DNA of 64,000 bases from Pseudonocardia petroleophila (GCF_014235185.1 NZ_CP060131.1:3975501-4039500); one strand, 5' to 3'. Shown: positions 16,471 through 25,303, numbered from the stretch's first letter. Translations and numbers: made by a program. Notes: generated by a model from the sequence alone, not told the origin.

Positions 16471-17657
16471 GGCGTCTACTCGGTCCGGTGGCGGTGCTCG
16501 CAGCACTGCTGCTGGTCGCAGCGTGCGGCGGAGGTGCTGGTGGCGCCTCGGCAGGAGGATCCGCGGAGCCGCTCGTCATCGCCTTCCCCGTCCCGCTGAC
16601 CAGCGGGAACAAGGCCGCCTCCGACGAGATGGTCAACACTGCGCAACTCGCCGTGAAGTCGATCAACGAGAGCGGCGGAGCGGGAGGGCGGCAGCTCGAG
16701 CTCCGCGTCTACGACGACCGGCTCACCGCCGATGAATCGGCGCGCATCGCGCAGCGCGCACTCACACAGGACGGCGCCGAAGTCATCATGGGCGGCTACA
16801 CCTCGATCGAGGGCCTCGCGATCAGGGAGGTGACCGAGCGCCGCAACGTGGTGTACATGGCCACGTCGACCATCTCCCCCCAGCTCGTCCAGGACGCCAC
16901 GTACACCTTCCGTGTCGCGCACGACCAGGGCGACTACCCGGTCCAGATGGCCGAGCTGTACGCACAGCTCGGTTTCCGCACCCCGGTGGTCGTGCACGAC
17001 GACGGGCCCACCGGCTCAACGCTCTTCGGACCGATCGGTGACGCGCTGCGCGCCAACGGCCTGCAGCCGGCCGAGCCCGTGGCCTTCTCGTTGAACTCCA
17101 CCGACATGTCGTCGGCGGTCGCCGCGGTCAAGGCGACGGGTCCCGATTCCATCGTCTACATCGGGTCGTCGGGAGCAGACGCCGGTCTCATGCTCAAGAC
17201 CCTCGCCGAGCAGGGCGTGAACCTCCCGGTACTCGGCTTCGGGTCGCTGATCTCGGCGGAGGCGCTGAGCATCGGCGGAACGGCCTACGACCAGACGTCG
17301 GTGTACACGCTCGCCAACATCCAGCCGTCGAAGCCCCAGTGGCAGGAGTTCGTGGATCTCTACGCGGCCGAGTACGGCGGTGACCCCGAGCAGCTGCGTA
17401 CCGGCCTCGTCGAGCAGACGGCGCAGACCTGGGACGCCTTCGAGCTGCTGCGGCAGGCGCTCGACGCCACCGGTGGAGACACCGAGGGCGACGCGCTCGT
17501 CGCGGCGCTCAAGAGCGTGCCGCCGTTCGAAGGCGCGGCTGGGCGCGCAGGTGGTTTCGTCAGCCTCGTGGACTCCCAGACCGCCTACCGGCAGTCGCTC
17601 GTGGCCTTCGAGCTCGAAGGCGGTAAGCCGGTCGAGGCGGCTGTCCCGGCCGGTTGA
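16467..17657 (+). CDS. Branched-chain amino acid-type ABC transporter substrate-binding lipoprotein
   Basis: A protein of 396 residues of the Leu/Ile/Val-binding (periplasmic binding fold type I) family. The N-terminus has a signal peptide and lipobox LVAAC with Cys20. FPVPLTSGNK near residue 40 and AQLAVKSINESGG near residue 60 are typical of this fold. The protein captures ligand outside the membrane and delivers it to the permeases encoded just upstream. The GTG start at 16467 has AAAGGAG 6 bp upstream and overlaps the LivF stop; longer frames upstream lack the signal peptide. The ligand cannot be predicted. A hairpin at 17666-17699 follows the gene. Confidence 0.9.
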   Translation: MRRLLGPVAVLAALLLVAACGGGAGGASAGGSAEPLVIAFPVPLTSGNKAASDEMVNTAQLAVKSINESGGAGGRQLELRVYDDRLTADESARIAQRALTQDGAEVIMGGYTSIEGLAIREVTERRNVVYMATSTISPQLVQDATYTFRVAHDQGDYPVQMAELYAQLGFRTPVVVHDDGPTGSTLFGPIGDALRANGLQPAEPVAFSLNSTDMSSAVAAVKATGPDSIVYIGSSGADAGLMLKTLAEQGVNLPVLGFGSLISAEALSIGGTAYDQTSVYTLANIQPSKPQWQEFVDLYAAEYGGDPEQLRTGLVEQTAQTWDAFELLRQALDATGGDTEGDALVAALKSVPPFEGAAGRAGGFVSLVDSQTAYRQSLVAFELEGGKPVEAAVPAG

Positions 17658-17665
17658 GCCCTCGG

Positions 17666-17699
17666 TCGTCCGGCTCGGGCACGAGTCCGGGCCGGACGA
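17666..17699 (+). terminator. Hairpin after the transporter operon
   Basis: A perfect 9-bp stem, TCGTCCGGC paired with GCCGGACGA, encloses a 16-nt loop and begins 8 bp after the binding-protein stop. There is no U-tract, as is common for actinomycete terminators. It separates the transporter operon from the next promoter at about 17705-17745. Confidence 0.6.
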
Positions 17700-17727
17700 T
17701 CGAGATGCCGGACCTCCGGTACTCACC

Positions 17728-17745
17728 TATAATTAACTACGTTAA
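17728..17745 (+). promoter_or_regulatory. -10 box TATAAT with overlapping operator site 3
   Basis: TATAAT at 17728-17733 is a perfect -10 hexamer. The perfect 13-bp inverted repeat TTAAC-TAC-GTTAA occupies 17733-17745, sharing one base with the -10 box and covering the expected transcription start. I see no good -35 box at 17 bp spacing. Binding here would block the acyl-CoA synthetase/CoA transferase/crotonase operon. The AAGGAG ribosome site overlaps the right arm. Confidence 0.75.
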
Positions 17746-17759
17746 GGAGATGTTGCCCG

Positions 17760-19964
17760 ATGGGAATGGACCGCAACGTGACGATCCCGGACTACGCACG
17801 GCGACGGCACGTGGTTCGCCCCGACAGGCTCGGCGCGCTCTTCGGAGCGAGGAGCATCGCCGTCGTCGGTGCGTCGGCCAGCTCCAGCTGGGCGGGCAAC
17901 CTGCTCCGGAGCCTCGACCTCGGCGGCGGGGTCGAGCGCCTGACCTTCGTCCACCCTCAGCACGACGTCCTGTTCGGGCGACCCACCGTGCCCTCCCTCC
18001 GTGACCTGCCCGAGCCTGCGGACCTCGCCTTCGTCATGGTCGGTCCGCACCGCGTCGAGGGAGTGCTTGCCGATGCTGCCGCCGCGGGCGTGCGCAACGC
18101 CGTGGTGCTGGCAGCCGGCTACGGCGAGACCGGCGAGGACGGACGTGAGCAGCAGCGTCGCCTGGCCGAGCTCGCTCTCGAGCTCGACATCACCGTGATG
18201 GGGCCGAATACCATCGGCTTCATCAACGCACCCGGAGGCATCGCCCCCTGGGCGGTCGCATCGTCGGCGGTTCCCCTCGCAGGGCCGGTCGGCGCGGTCT
18301 TCGAGAGCGGCTCGATGGCTCGTGCGACCTACGAGTTCGCCCAAGCTCACGGCATCGGCACGAGCATCTGGGCGTCGGTCGGGAACTCCGCGGTCCTCAG
18401 CAGCCTGGACGTCCTGGAGTACCTCGTCGAGGACCCCGGAACGCGTGCGATCGCGTTGTTCCTGGAGACCGTGCGCGAGCCGGCGCGGTTGTTCGAGCTC
18501 GGCAGGCGGGCGCTCGAGGCCGACAAGCCCGTCGTCGTGTTCAAGGCCGGTCGCAGCGAGGCCGGCAAGCGCTCCGCGATGGCCCACACAGGGGCCCTCG
18601 CGACCGACGACGCCGTCGTCGATTCGGCGTTCCGACAGGCCGGGATCGTGCGGGTCGAGAGCATCGAGGAGCTGATCTCAACCGTGGGTCTGCTCGGCTA
18701 CACCACGCGCCGCCCGCAGGGGCGCCGCATGGGGGTGGTCACCTCCTCGGGCGGTGGCTGCAACATCCTCGCCGACCTTGCCGCGGTCAACGACGTCGAA
18801 CTGCCGCCATGGCGTGAGGCGACTGTCGCTGCGCTGCGTGAGCACCTACCGGAGTTCGCATCCGTGCTCAACCCGCTCGACACGACCGGCTACGGACACG
18901 CGCGTGCGCGGCCGCGGCCGACCAAGGCCGAGGACGATCTCATGGAGATCGCGGTGACGGACCCGGGCATCGACTTCCTGTTCACGATGATGACGCCGCT
19001 CCCATCTGAGCAGCCGTCCGATCCGGCGTTCATCGAGAGCCGCATGAAGATCGTCGGCGACATCGTCGCCGCGGCGCCCGTGCCGATCCTGCTCTCATCG
19101 AACACCTGCCGGGACGTCGCGGAGTACCCGCGCCGCCTGCTCGCGGACAACGGGCTGCACCTGCTCCCCGGCGCGGATCTCGCGATGGCCTCGATCGGAC
19201 ACATGCTCCGCTGGACCGATCAGCGGGCCGGGCTCCTGGCGGCGCCGGCCCCCGTCGACGTCCCGCGCCTGCAGGCTCGGGACTCCACGGTCGCGGCGAT
19301 GGGTACGTGGGACGAAGACGAGGGGCGCGCGCTCCTGGCGGAGGCGGGTGTGCCCATCGTGCCCGCGCGGCTGGTCACGACCGCCGACGAAGCCGCAGAC
19401 GCCGCCGCGAAGGCCGGTGGGCCTGTGGCGCTCAAGATCTGCTCGCGCGACGTGCCACACAAGTCCGACGTCGGCGGTGTCGCCTTGAACGTCTCCGGCG
19501 CAGATGCGGCCGCTCGGGCGTTCGAGGACGTCGTCGCCGCGTGCGGCGCAGCAGTGCCCGACGCCAGGCTGCGCGGTGTCCTCGTCTCCCCGATGCGCGC
19601 CCCGGGTCCGGAGCTGCTGGTGGGCATCACCGTCGACCCCACCTTCGGACCGGTGCTCGCAGTCGGGCTCGGTGGCGTGTGGGTGGAGGTGATGGAGGAC
19701 AGCGCGCTGCGGGTGCTGCCAGTGTCTGCGACCGACGTGCGGGACATGCTGGGTGAACTGCGTGGAGCGGCGCTCCTCAGAGGTGCACGGGGGACCAAGC
19801 CCGTGGACCTGGACGCCCTGAGCGAGGTCATCCTCACCATCAGCCGAGCCGCTCTGTCGCTCGGCGGCACTCTGCAGACCCTCGAGGTCAACCCGCTGCG
19901 CATCTCCGCCGACGGCATCGAGTGCCTCGACGTGCTCGTGACGACCGAGGAGGAGCAGTCATGA
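17760..19964 (+). CDS. NDP-forming acyl-CoA synthetase, fused alpha-beta subunits
   Basis: A protein of 734 residues. The N-terminal CoA-binding Rossmann domain (SIAVVGASASSSWAGN near residue 33) leads into a succinyl-CoA synthetase-like part whose MAHTGALA holds the likely phosphorylated His276. The C-terminal ATP-grasp domain (about 500-730) carries the second conserved segment CSRDVPHKSDVGGV. Such enzymes interconvert acyl-CoA and acid with ATP or GTP via a phosphohistidine. As first gene of an operon with a CoA transferase and three crotonases, it may activate the pathway acid or recover energy from its CoA ester. The ATG at 17760 is 10 bp after AAGGAG; an alternative ATG follows two codons later. 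Confidence 0.88.
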   Translation: MGMDRNVTIPDYARRRHVVRPDRLGALFGARSIAVVGASASSSWAGNLLRSLDLGGGVERLTFVHPQHDVLFGRPTVPSLRDLPEPADLAFVMVGPHRVEGVLADAAAAGVRNAVVLAAGYGETGEDGREQQRRLAELALELDITVMGPNTIGFINAPGGIAPWAVASSAVPLAGPVGAVFESGSMARATYEFAQAHGIGTSIWASVGNSAVLSSLDVLEYLVEDPGTRAIALFLETVREPARLFELGRRALEADKPVVVFKAGRSEAGKRSAMAHTGALATDDAVVDSAFRQAGIVRVESIEELISTVGLLGYTTRRPQGRRMGVVTSSGGGCNILADLAAVNDVELPPWREATVAALREHLPEFASVLNPLDTTGYGHARARPRPTKAEDDLMEIAVTDPGIDFLFTMMTPLPSEQPSDPAFIESRMKIVGDIVAAAPVPILLSSNTCRDVAEYPRRLLADNGLHLLPGADLAMASIGHMLRWTDQRAGLLAAPAPVDVPRLQARDSTVAAMGTWDEDEGRALLAEAGVPIVPARLVTTADEAADAAAKAGGPVALKICSRDVPHKSDVGGVALNVSGADAAARAFEDVVAACGAAVPDARLRGVLVSPMRAPGPELLVGITVDPTFGPVLAVGLGGVWVEVMEDSALRVLPVSATDVRDMLGELRGAALLRGARGTKPVDLDALSEVILTISRAALSLGGTLQTLEVNPLRISADGIECLDVLVTTEEEQS

Positions 19965-21196
19965 CGGTTCCCGCCGGCGCACTGCAGGGGGTTCGCGTCC
20001 TCGACTTCTCACGCTTCCTGCAGGGCCCCTACGCCACGCGGGTCCTCGCCGACCTCGGCGCCGACGTCCTCAAGATCGAGCGACCCGGAGGGGAGTGGGA
20101 CCGCAGGCTGCGGCTGGCCGATGACGGCTTCGGCGGGTTCTTCCACGGGCTCAACCGCGGCAAGCGCTCGGCGGCGGTGGACATCGCCACCCCCGAGGGG
20201 CGAGAGGTGATCCTGCGCCTGGCCGCAGATTGTGACGTCGTGCTGGAGAACTACAGGCCGGGGGTGATGGAACGTCTGGGGCTGTCCTACGAGGACTTCG
20301 CCGCCGTCAACCCGCGCATCATCTACGCGGGCGCGTCCGGGTACGGACCCCACGGGCCGCGGCACGCAGAGCCCATGTACGACATGGTCGCCCAGGCGGT
20401 GTCCGGGGTCTCCGACTTCATGCGCAGTCCCGAGGGTGTGCCTCGCCTCGCCACTCGGGGGATGGCCGACTCGGCCGGGGCGATGTTCCTCGCGATGGCC
20501 GTGCTCTCGGCGCTGTACGTGCGGGAGCGGACCGGGCTGGGACAGCGGGTGGACGCCTCGCTGGTGGGCTCGTGCCTGGCCATGCACACCGCTGAGGTGA
20601 CGATCGCACTGCACGACGATCGCATGCACCGTCCGCACGGTCGCGTCACCTCGACATCGGGTGCCTTCCGCTGCCGCGACGACCGTTGGCTGGTCATCGG
20701 CGCGACGGACCAGAAGCTGTGGGTCAACCTCACGCGGGCGCTCGATCGGGAAGACCTGTACAACGACGAGCGGTTCCACCGCAGCCGGGTCCGGGAGGCG
20801 AACCGGGCAGTGCTCGAGCCCCTCCTCGAGGCCGTGTTCCTCGAGCGCGACCGCGATGACTGGGTCGAGCGGATGCGCGAGGCCAACGTCCCCGTCGCCC
20901 CGGTGAACACCTTCCTCGACCTCGTCGACGACCCCGACGTGATCGCCAACGGCTACATCGTCGAGCAGCAGGACAGGAAGTGGGGACGGGTGCGCACCGT
21001 GGGACATCCGTTCCACATGAGCCGAAACCCGGCCGTGGTCGGTGATCGGACCCCTGAGCTCGGGGAGGACACGAGATCAGCCCTGCTGGCTGCGGGCTTC
21101 GGTGACGCGGAGATCGACGGGCTCCTGGAAGCGGGGATCGTCGAGGCGGGGCTCGTCGAACCGTCCGTGATCGTGACGACGGGAGGCGCGGTATGA
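19961..21196 (+). CDS. Class III (CaiB/BaiF-type) CoA transferase
   Basis: A protein of 411 residues. The family opening GVRVLDFSRFLQGPYATRV, the segment LGADVLKIERPGGEWDR, LNRGKRSAAVDI, ENYRPGVMERLGL and VDASLVGS near residue 193 are all hallmarks. It transfers CoA to a carboxylic acid without ATP cost. Its ATG at 19961 overlaps the stop of the acyl-CoA synthetase (ATGA), so the two activating enzymes are made together; the longer open frame upstream is a shadow of the synthetase gene. It is closer to the canonical family than the enzyme at 11124-12344. Confidence 0.88.
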   Translation: MTVPAGALQGVRVLDFSRFLQGPYATRVLADLGADVLKIERPGGEWDRRLRLADDGFGGFFHGLNRGKRSAAVDIATPEGREVILRLAADCDVVLENYRPGVMERLGLSYEDFAAVNPRIIYAGASGYGPHGPRHAEPMYDMVAQAVSGVSDFMRSPEGVPRLATRGMADSAGAMFLAMAVLSALYVRERTGLGQRVDASLVGSCLAMHTAEVTIALHDDRMHRPHGRVTSTSGAFRCRDDRWLVIGATDQKLWVNLTRALDREDLYNDERFHRSRVREANRAVLEPLLEAVFLERDRDDWVERMREANVPVAPVNTFLDLVDDPDVIANGYIVEQQDRKWGRVRTVGHPFHMSRNPAVVGDRTPELGEDTRSALLAAGFGDAEIDGLLEAGIVEAGLVEPSVIVTTGGAV

Positions 21197-22092
21197 CCCG
21201 GTACGGGACTGCCGAGAGCATCGCTGCGGCGCCGCTGCAGGTGCGGTACGAGGTCGACGCGGGTGTCGCCTACCTGACCCTCGACCGACCCGAGAAGCAC
21301 AACGCGCTGAGCGTTCCGATGCGTGACCGCATCACCGACCTGATGGCCGAGGCCGGAGCTGACCCGGACGTGAAGGTCATCGTCATCCGCGGTGAGGGCA
21401 AGTCGTTCTGCAGCGGGAACGAGATCAACGAGGAGTGGGGCCAAAAGCGTCCGCACGAGCGTCGGCGGACCCTGACCGTCGGATACCGCTACGGCAGCGA
21501 CATGGCCTGGGGTCGGCTCGGGTTCAGCCAGGCCATCTCGCGTTCGCCCAAGGTGACCGTGGCGCAGGTGCACGGCTACTGCGCCGCAGCGGCGTACTTC
21601 ATGATCGCCTGCAAGTGCGACATGGTCGTTGCGGCGGAAGACGCACGGATCGGTGCGCTCGAAGCCCGGTTCCTCGGTCCGGCCGGCGCGGTGGCGAGCG
21701 TGCACATCAACCGGATCCTCGGTATGAAGGCCGCGCGGCGCACCGGGTACACCGCTCTGCCGCTCTCCGGCGAGGAGGCGCGTCATCTGGGGCTCGTGAC
21801 CAGGACGGCCCCGGCGGACCAGCTCGCCCGAGTCACCCGTGAGGTCGTCGACGACATGACCTCGATTCCCGTCCACCGCTTGATGTACCTCAAGGCGCGA
21901 CTGCGTGCGGGGGAGGGGCTCCTCGACACGAGCGTTCCTTCGATCACCGGCCTGCTCGTCTCGCACTTCCTCCAGTCCGCACCCGACGAGCTCGACTTCT
22001 GGCGGACGGCACGGGAGGTGGGCGTGGGCGGTGCGCTCGATGCCGACAAACGGCGCAAGGGTGCCGCTGACCCGAGGGCGGCGCTGACGTGA
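21193..22092 (+). CDS. Enoyl-CoA hydratase/isomerase family protein (crotonase 1, atypical)
   Basis: A protein of 299 residues with the crotonase fold. VAYLTLDRPEKHNALS and the first oxyanion-hole segment GEGKSFCSGNEI are canonical. The second oxyanion segment, normally GxxxGGG, reads GYCAAAAYF, and the usual glutamate-bearing loop reads IGALEARFLGPAG, so catalysis by the classical two-glutamate hydratase mechanism is doubtful. A C-C hydrolase, isomerase or decarboxylase role is possible. It has an extra 15-residue N-terminus. The ATG at 21193 overlaps the CoA transferase stop by 4 bp. It is the first of three consecutive crotonases. Confidence 0.82.
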   Translation: MTRYGTAESIAAAPLQVRYEVDAGVAYLTLDRPEKHNALSVPMRDRITDLMAEAGADPDVKVIVIRGEGKSFCSGNEINEEWGQKRPHERRRTLTVGYRYGSDMAWGRLGFSQAISRSPKVTVAQVHGYCAAAAYFMIACKCDMVVAAEDARIGALEARFLGPAGAVASVHINRILGMKAARRTGYTALPLSGEEARHLGLVTRTAPADQLARVTREVVDDMTSIPVHRLMYLKARLRAGEGLLDTSVPSITGLLVSHFLQSAPDELDFWRTAREVGVGGALDADKRRKGAADPRAALT

Positions 22093-22808
22093 GCGTCGTC
22101 GAGGTGACCGTGGCGGAGCACTGCGCCGTCATCGAGGTCGATGACTTCAGCCCGCTGAGCCGCTACGACGCCCCGTTCGCACGGGATCTCGGACGCGCCG
22201 TGGTGGAGGCCTGCGACGACGATGCGGTCAAGGTCGTGCTGCTGCGGGCACGCAACGCCGACTTCGCACCCGAGGCGCTGCCCGCGCCGATCGCGGTGCG
22301 CGAGGTGCTGACGACGTGGCACCGGGACTTCGCCGGATCCGACGCCCTTTACCAGGCGCTCTGCTTCGCCAAGAAGGTCGTGGTCACGGAGGTGACGGGC
22401 GATGTCATCGGTGCCGGCGCCATGCTCGTCCTCTGTTCTGATCTCACGGTCGCGGCCGATACGGCGCGCATCGGATCTCCGTTCTCGTCGCACCCCGAGG
22501 CGAACTTCGCGCTCGCCGCGCTGACCATGCGCCTCAACCGGGCGAAGGCGTGGATGCTGCGGGAGTCGGTCCTCACCGCCGCCCAGGCCCTGGAACAGGG
22601 ACTGGTCAACCGCGTCGTGCCCGCAGCCGATCTCACCGACGCGGTCTCCGAGCTCACGCGCTCCGTGACTGGGATGCCGCTGGACGGCGTGACCATGTCG
22701 AAGATGCTCCTCCAGTCCGTGCTCGATGCGCACGGAGTGGGCAGGGACTTCGATCTCGCGGACCAGTACGCGATCCACCTGTGGTCCGAGACGGGAGTGG
22801 CTCGATGA
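22089..22808 (+). CDS. Enoyl-CoA hydratase/isomerase family protein (crotonase 2, divergent)
   Basis: A protein of 239 residues, shorter than most crotonases. The core is recognisable from VKVVLLRARNADFAPEAL, VTEVTGDVIGAGAMLVLCSDLTVAAD and the later EQGLVNRVVP. The first oxyanion motif has lost its usual Ser-Gly-Gly sequence, while VIGAGAML keeps a partly canonical second one. It may work as a partner or auxiliary subunit of the neighbouring crotonases. The GTG start at 22089 overlaps the previous stop, and the 3' end overlaps crotonase 3 by 4 bp. Confidence 0.75.
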   Translation: MSVVEVTVAEHCAVIEVDDFSPLSRYDAPFARDLGRAVVEACDDDAVKVVLLRARNADFAPEALPAPIAVREVLTTWHRDFAGSDALYQALCFAKKVVVTEVTGDVIGAGAMLVLCSDLTVAADTARIGSPFSSHPEANFALAALTMRLNRAKAWMLRESVLTAAQALEQGLVNRVVPAADLTDAVSELTRSVTGMPLDGVTMSKMLLQSVLDAHGVGRDFDLADQYAIHLWSETGVAR

Positions 22809-23668
22809 GCGAGCATGTGAGACTGACGGTGGAACGAACCGAGCACATCGCACGCCTCGTGGTCGACCGTCCCGAGCACGGCAACCTGATGACCGCCGCG
22901 ATGGCCTCGGCGATCGTCGAACACCTCGACACCATCGAGCAGGACGACGACGTCAAGGTCGTCGTCATCTCCGGTGCCGGAGCCGACCTCTCAGCGGGTT
23001 GGGACCCGAACGAGTCGTGGGACCAGTACGTCCGTGCCCCCGGAGGAGCGGTGCGCAAGCACCCCAGTCAGAGAGCCCGTCTGGCCGCGCTGGACGCCTG
23101 GTGGGGGCCGCGCGGGCTGTTCGGTCGGCTGCTGCGCTTCCCACGCGTGACGGTGCTCCAGGCCACCGGTCGCTGCTTCGACGCCGGGCTCTACCTGGCG
23201 CTGTGCTGCGACCTCGTGGTCGCGTCCGACGACGCTCGGTTCGCCTTCCCGCGGTGGCACAACGTCGGTGTCGACGGAGACCTCTCGCTGCTGATCGCCT
23301 CGGTCGGACTGAAGCGGGCCAAGGAGCTGATGTTCTGCAACGCCGCGTGGTCAGCGGTGGTAGCACGGGAGTACGGACTCGTCGACGACGTCGCAGCCGA
23401 CCCCGCGGCACGGGTCGAGGAGTACGCGCAGATGTGCGCGTCCATCATGCGGGACGGCATCGTCACCGAGAAGTACGCCGTCTTCGCCTCGCTGGAGAAG
23501 ATGGGGATCGGACTCTCGTTCGCCGCCGCCACCGTGGTCGGGGCATCCCTGAGCAACATCCACTTCCAGCCCGACGAGTACAACTTCCTGGCCGACGTCC
23601 GACGATCCGGCGCCGAGGCGGCCCTCGAGCGGTCGCGGAGCGAGCTGCACACGGTGGAGCAGCCGTGA
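22805..23668 (+). CDS. Enoyl-CoA hydratase/isomerase family protein (crotonase 3, atypical)
   Basis: A protein of 287 residues. IARLVVDRPEHGNLMT, VISGAGADLSAGWD and CCDLVVASDDARFAFP define the crotonase fold. The second oxyanion segment reads GRCFDAGLYL, and the loop that usually holds the catalytic glutamate reads RWHNVGVDGDLS. As in crotonase 1, a long insertion rich in Trp and Arg (around residues 75-110) sits between the two oxyanion segments. Crotonases 1 and 3 probably share an ancestor with a specialised function. It is the last gene of the 17760-23668 operon and stops 8 bp before the convergent MarR gene. Confidence 0.8.
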   Translation: MSEHVRLTVERTEHIARLVVDRPEHGNLMTAAMASAIVEHLDTIEQDDDVKVVVISGAGADLSAGWDPNESWDQYVRAPGGAVRKHPSQRARLAALDAWWGPRGLFGRLLRFPRVTVLQATGRCFDAGLYLALCCDLVVASDDARFAFPRWHNVGVDGDLSLLIASVGLKRAKELMFCNAAWSAVVAREYGLVDDVAADPAARVEEYAQMCASIMRDGIVTEKYAVFASLEKMGIGLSFAAATVVGASLSNIHFQPDEYNFLADVRRSGAEAALERSRSELHTVEQP

Positions 23669-23676
23669 TGCGCCAC

Positions 23677-24147
23677 TCACCTGTCGGTCTCGAGCTCCGG
23701 ATCACAGAGTCGTTCGAGCGCGGGCAGTGCTGTCAGCAGCGCCTCGATCTCGTCGTGCGAGAGCCGACGCAGGTGCTCGGACAACCAGACCTCCCGGGTG
23801 CGGAGCAGGTTCTCGCGCTCGGCCAGGCCGGCCGCGGTCAGCGAGACCAGCGAGGCTCGGCCGTCGGCCGGGTCCTGCTCGCGCACGACCATCCCGAGAT
23901 CCAGCAGTCTCGACAGGGAGCGGGTCACCGACGGAGGGCTCACGTTCTCGCTGAGCGCAAGTTCGCCCGGCGTGACCGGTTGCAACCGGTAGATCGTGAG
24001 CAGCAGGGAGATGAGGGCGTAGCTCAAGCCGTCATCGGTCTGCTGGCGCAGCACACGACCGAGTCGCCCCAAGGTCATGCGCAGCCGTGTGAGCTGCTCG
24101 TGCGACACCACGGCAGCAGGAGCCTCCGACCGCGCCTCGGCGCTCAT
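23677..24147 (-). CDS. MarR-family transcriptional regulator
   Basis: A protein of 156 residues, the normal size for MarR. The winged-helix core is visible: TPGELALSENVSPPSVTRSLSRLLD (helix-turn-helix, about residues 58-82), followed by the wing MVVREQDPADGRASLVSLT with the conserved Asp-x-Arg. MarR proteins bind short palindromes as dimers and release them on binding an aromatic or CoA-type ligand. It is divergent from 24260, and operator site 4 lies between them. It is the only simple dimeric repressor in the cluster, so I infer that it controls the five TTAAC-N3-GTTAA sites. Confidence 0.88.
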   Translation of the reverse strand: MSAEARSEAPAAVVSHEQLTRLRMTLGRLGRVLRQQTDDGLSYALISLLLTIYRLQPVTPGELALSENVSPPSVTRSLSRLLDLGMVVREQDPADGRASLVSLTAAGLAERENLLRTREVWLSEHLRRLSHDEIEALLTALPALERLCDPELETDR

Positions 24148-24223
24148 GCTGCCTCTCTTCTCCCGGGCTGTCGGCCGAGGATACGGCCGAGAGTTCGTGG
24201 CAGGTACTGCACACCCACCACCA

Positions 24224-24241
24224 GATAGTTTACGTCGTTAA
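24224..24241 (+). promoter_or_regulatory. -10 box GATAGT with overlapping operator site 4
   Basis: GATAGT at 24224-24229 is followed, sharing its final T, by TTTAC-GTC-GTTAA at 24229-24241. The same offset occurs at sites 1, 2 and 3. The site lies 82 bp from the MarR start and 18 bp before the ATG of the plus-strand gene, so it could control both. Confidence 0.68.
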
Positions 24242-24259
24242 ACGAGAACGGAGAGCCCG

Positions 24260-24826
24260 ATGCAGGACTTCCGCCCGGAGCTGACCTACACCAGCTTCGC
24301 CGACCACATGCACAAGGCAGTGACGCCGCTCCAGCGCAAGCACCTGGAGACTGTCGTCCACCACTCGAAGGGCGAGGTGCTGGCTGATCTGAGCATGGTG
24401 CTGCCCACCCTGTCCGACGACCCCCAGTACCACGAGTTCGGCGTTTTCGTGAACACGCTCGAGGACACCGGGCCGAAGGGGCTCGACGCGGTTCGGGCCA
24501 CTTACACGGAGATGGTGTCCAACGGTTCGTACGTCATCGAGTCGAAGAAGACGCGCGTCGTCGTTTCCGACTACGAGATCGTGACCGAGGGAACGTTCCG
24601 CCAGATCCTCTCGGCCGAGGTGGCGCGCAAGATGGGACTCGTCAACTCGGACACCCCGGAGAGCAACCACTACGTCCTGTCCGCACGGACCGTCGTCTTC
24701 TGGGAGTTCGACGAGCAGGACCGCGCCAAGGGCGAGGACCGCTACGTCATGGGCCACCAGCTGGAGCCCCTTGCCGAGGAGGACCTCCCGGCCGACTACC
24801 CCGCGCAGTTCCGGACCAAGCGGTGA
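24260..24826 (+). CDS. Uncharacterised protein, possible NTF2/SnoaL-like fold
   Basis: A protein of 188 residues without a motif I can assign firmly. It is rich in acidic residues and has an alternating strand/helix pattern (DLSMVLPTLSDDPQYHEF, then TRVVVSDYEIVTEGTFRQI and HYVLSARTVVFWEF) that is compatible with a nuclear-transport-factor-2 or SnoaL-like cone. Several His and Asp residues could act in a polar active site. It heads an operon with a clearer NTF2-like protein (4-bp overlap) and a sugar-isomerase-like barrel. Its promoter overlaps operator 4, next to the MarR gene. Confidence 0.6.
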   Translation: MQDFRPELTYTSFADHMHKAVTPLQRKHLETVVHHSKGEVLADLSMVLPTLSDDPQYHEFGVFVNTLEDTGPKGLDAVRATYTEMVSNGSYVIESKKTRVVVSDYEIVTEGTFRQILSAEVARKMGLVNSDTPESNHYVLSARTVVFWEFDEQDRAKGEDRYVMGHQLEPLAEEDLPADYPAQFRTKR

Positions 24827-25293
24827 CTCGCGCGCAGGAGCGGTCGATCGAGGACCGCCTCGACGAGTTCGAGAGCCGGACCGCCATCTCCGAACTCGTC
24901 GCCGGGTACTGCGAAGGCGTCGACCGGCAGGACCTCGACCGCTTCATGGGGTTGTGGCACGACGACGCCGCATACCTCATCCCCGGCGGTCGGGGCGACT
25001 TCCACGGCACCGATGGCATCCGTACGTCCCAGGAGGTCATCGGGAAGGCATGGAAGGAGACCTACCACTGGACCACGAACCACACCGTGCGGTTCGAGTC
25101 CCGGGACCGGGCGATCGGACGCAGCGACGTCTTCGCCATCTGCACCCACCACAGTGGACAGGTGAGCCTCGTCGGTGGGACCTATGACGACGTCTACGAA
25201 CGGCGAGCGGGGGAGTGGAGGTTCTCCACTCGGACTGTGACGCGGTGGTTCGTCAGCGCGCCCGTGGACATCGACCTGCTACCGCCGTTCTAG
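24823..25293 (+). CDS. NTF2/SnoaL-like small enzyme
   Basis: A protein of 156 residues. RTAISELVAGYCEGVDRQDLDRFMGLWHDDAAY near residues 20-52 is the standard opening of the SnoaL-like/LinA/scytalone-dehydratase branch of NTF2-like proteins, and NHTVRFESRDRAIGRSDVF with TTNHTV supplies the histidine usually paired with an aspartate in this branch. Members catalyse dehydration, isomerisation or small-molecule epoxide hydrolysis; which applies is unknown. The GTG start overlaps the stop of the previous gene by 4 bp. Two neighbouring members of similar fold may form a heteromer. Confidence 0.72.
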   Translation: MTRAQERSIEDRLDEFESRTAISELVAGYCEGVDRQDLDRFMGLWHDDAAYLIPGGRGDFHGTDGIRTSQEVIGKAWKETYHWTTNHTVRFESRDRAIGRSDVFAICTHHSGQVSLVGGTYDDVYERRAGEWRFSTRTVTRWFVSAPVDIDLLPPF

Positions 25294-25303
25294 GGAGACC
25301 GCC

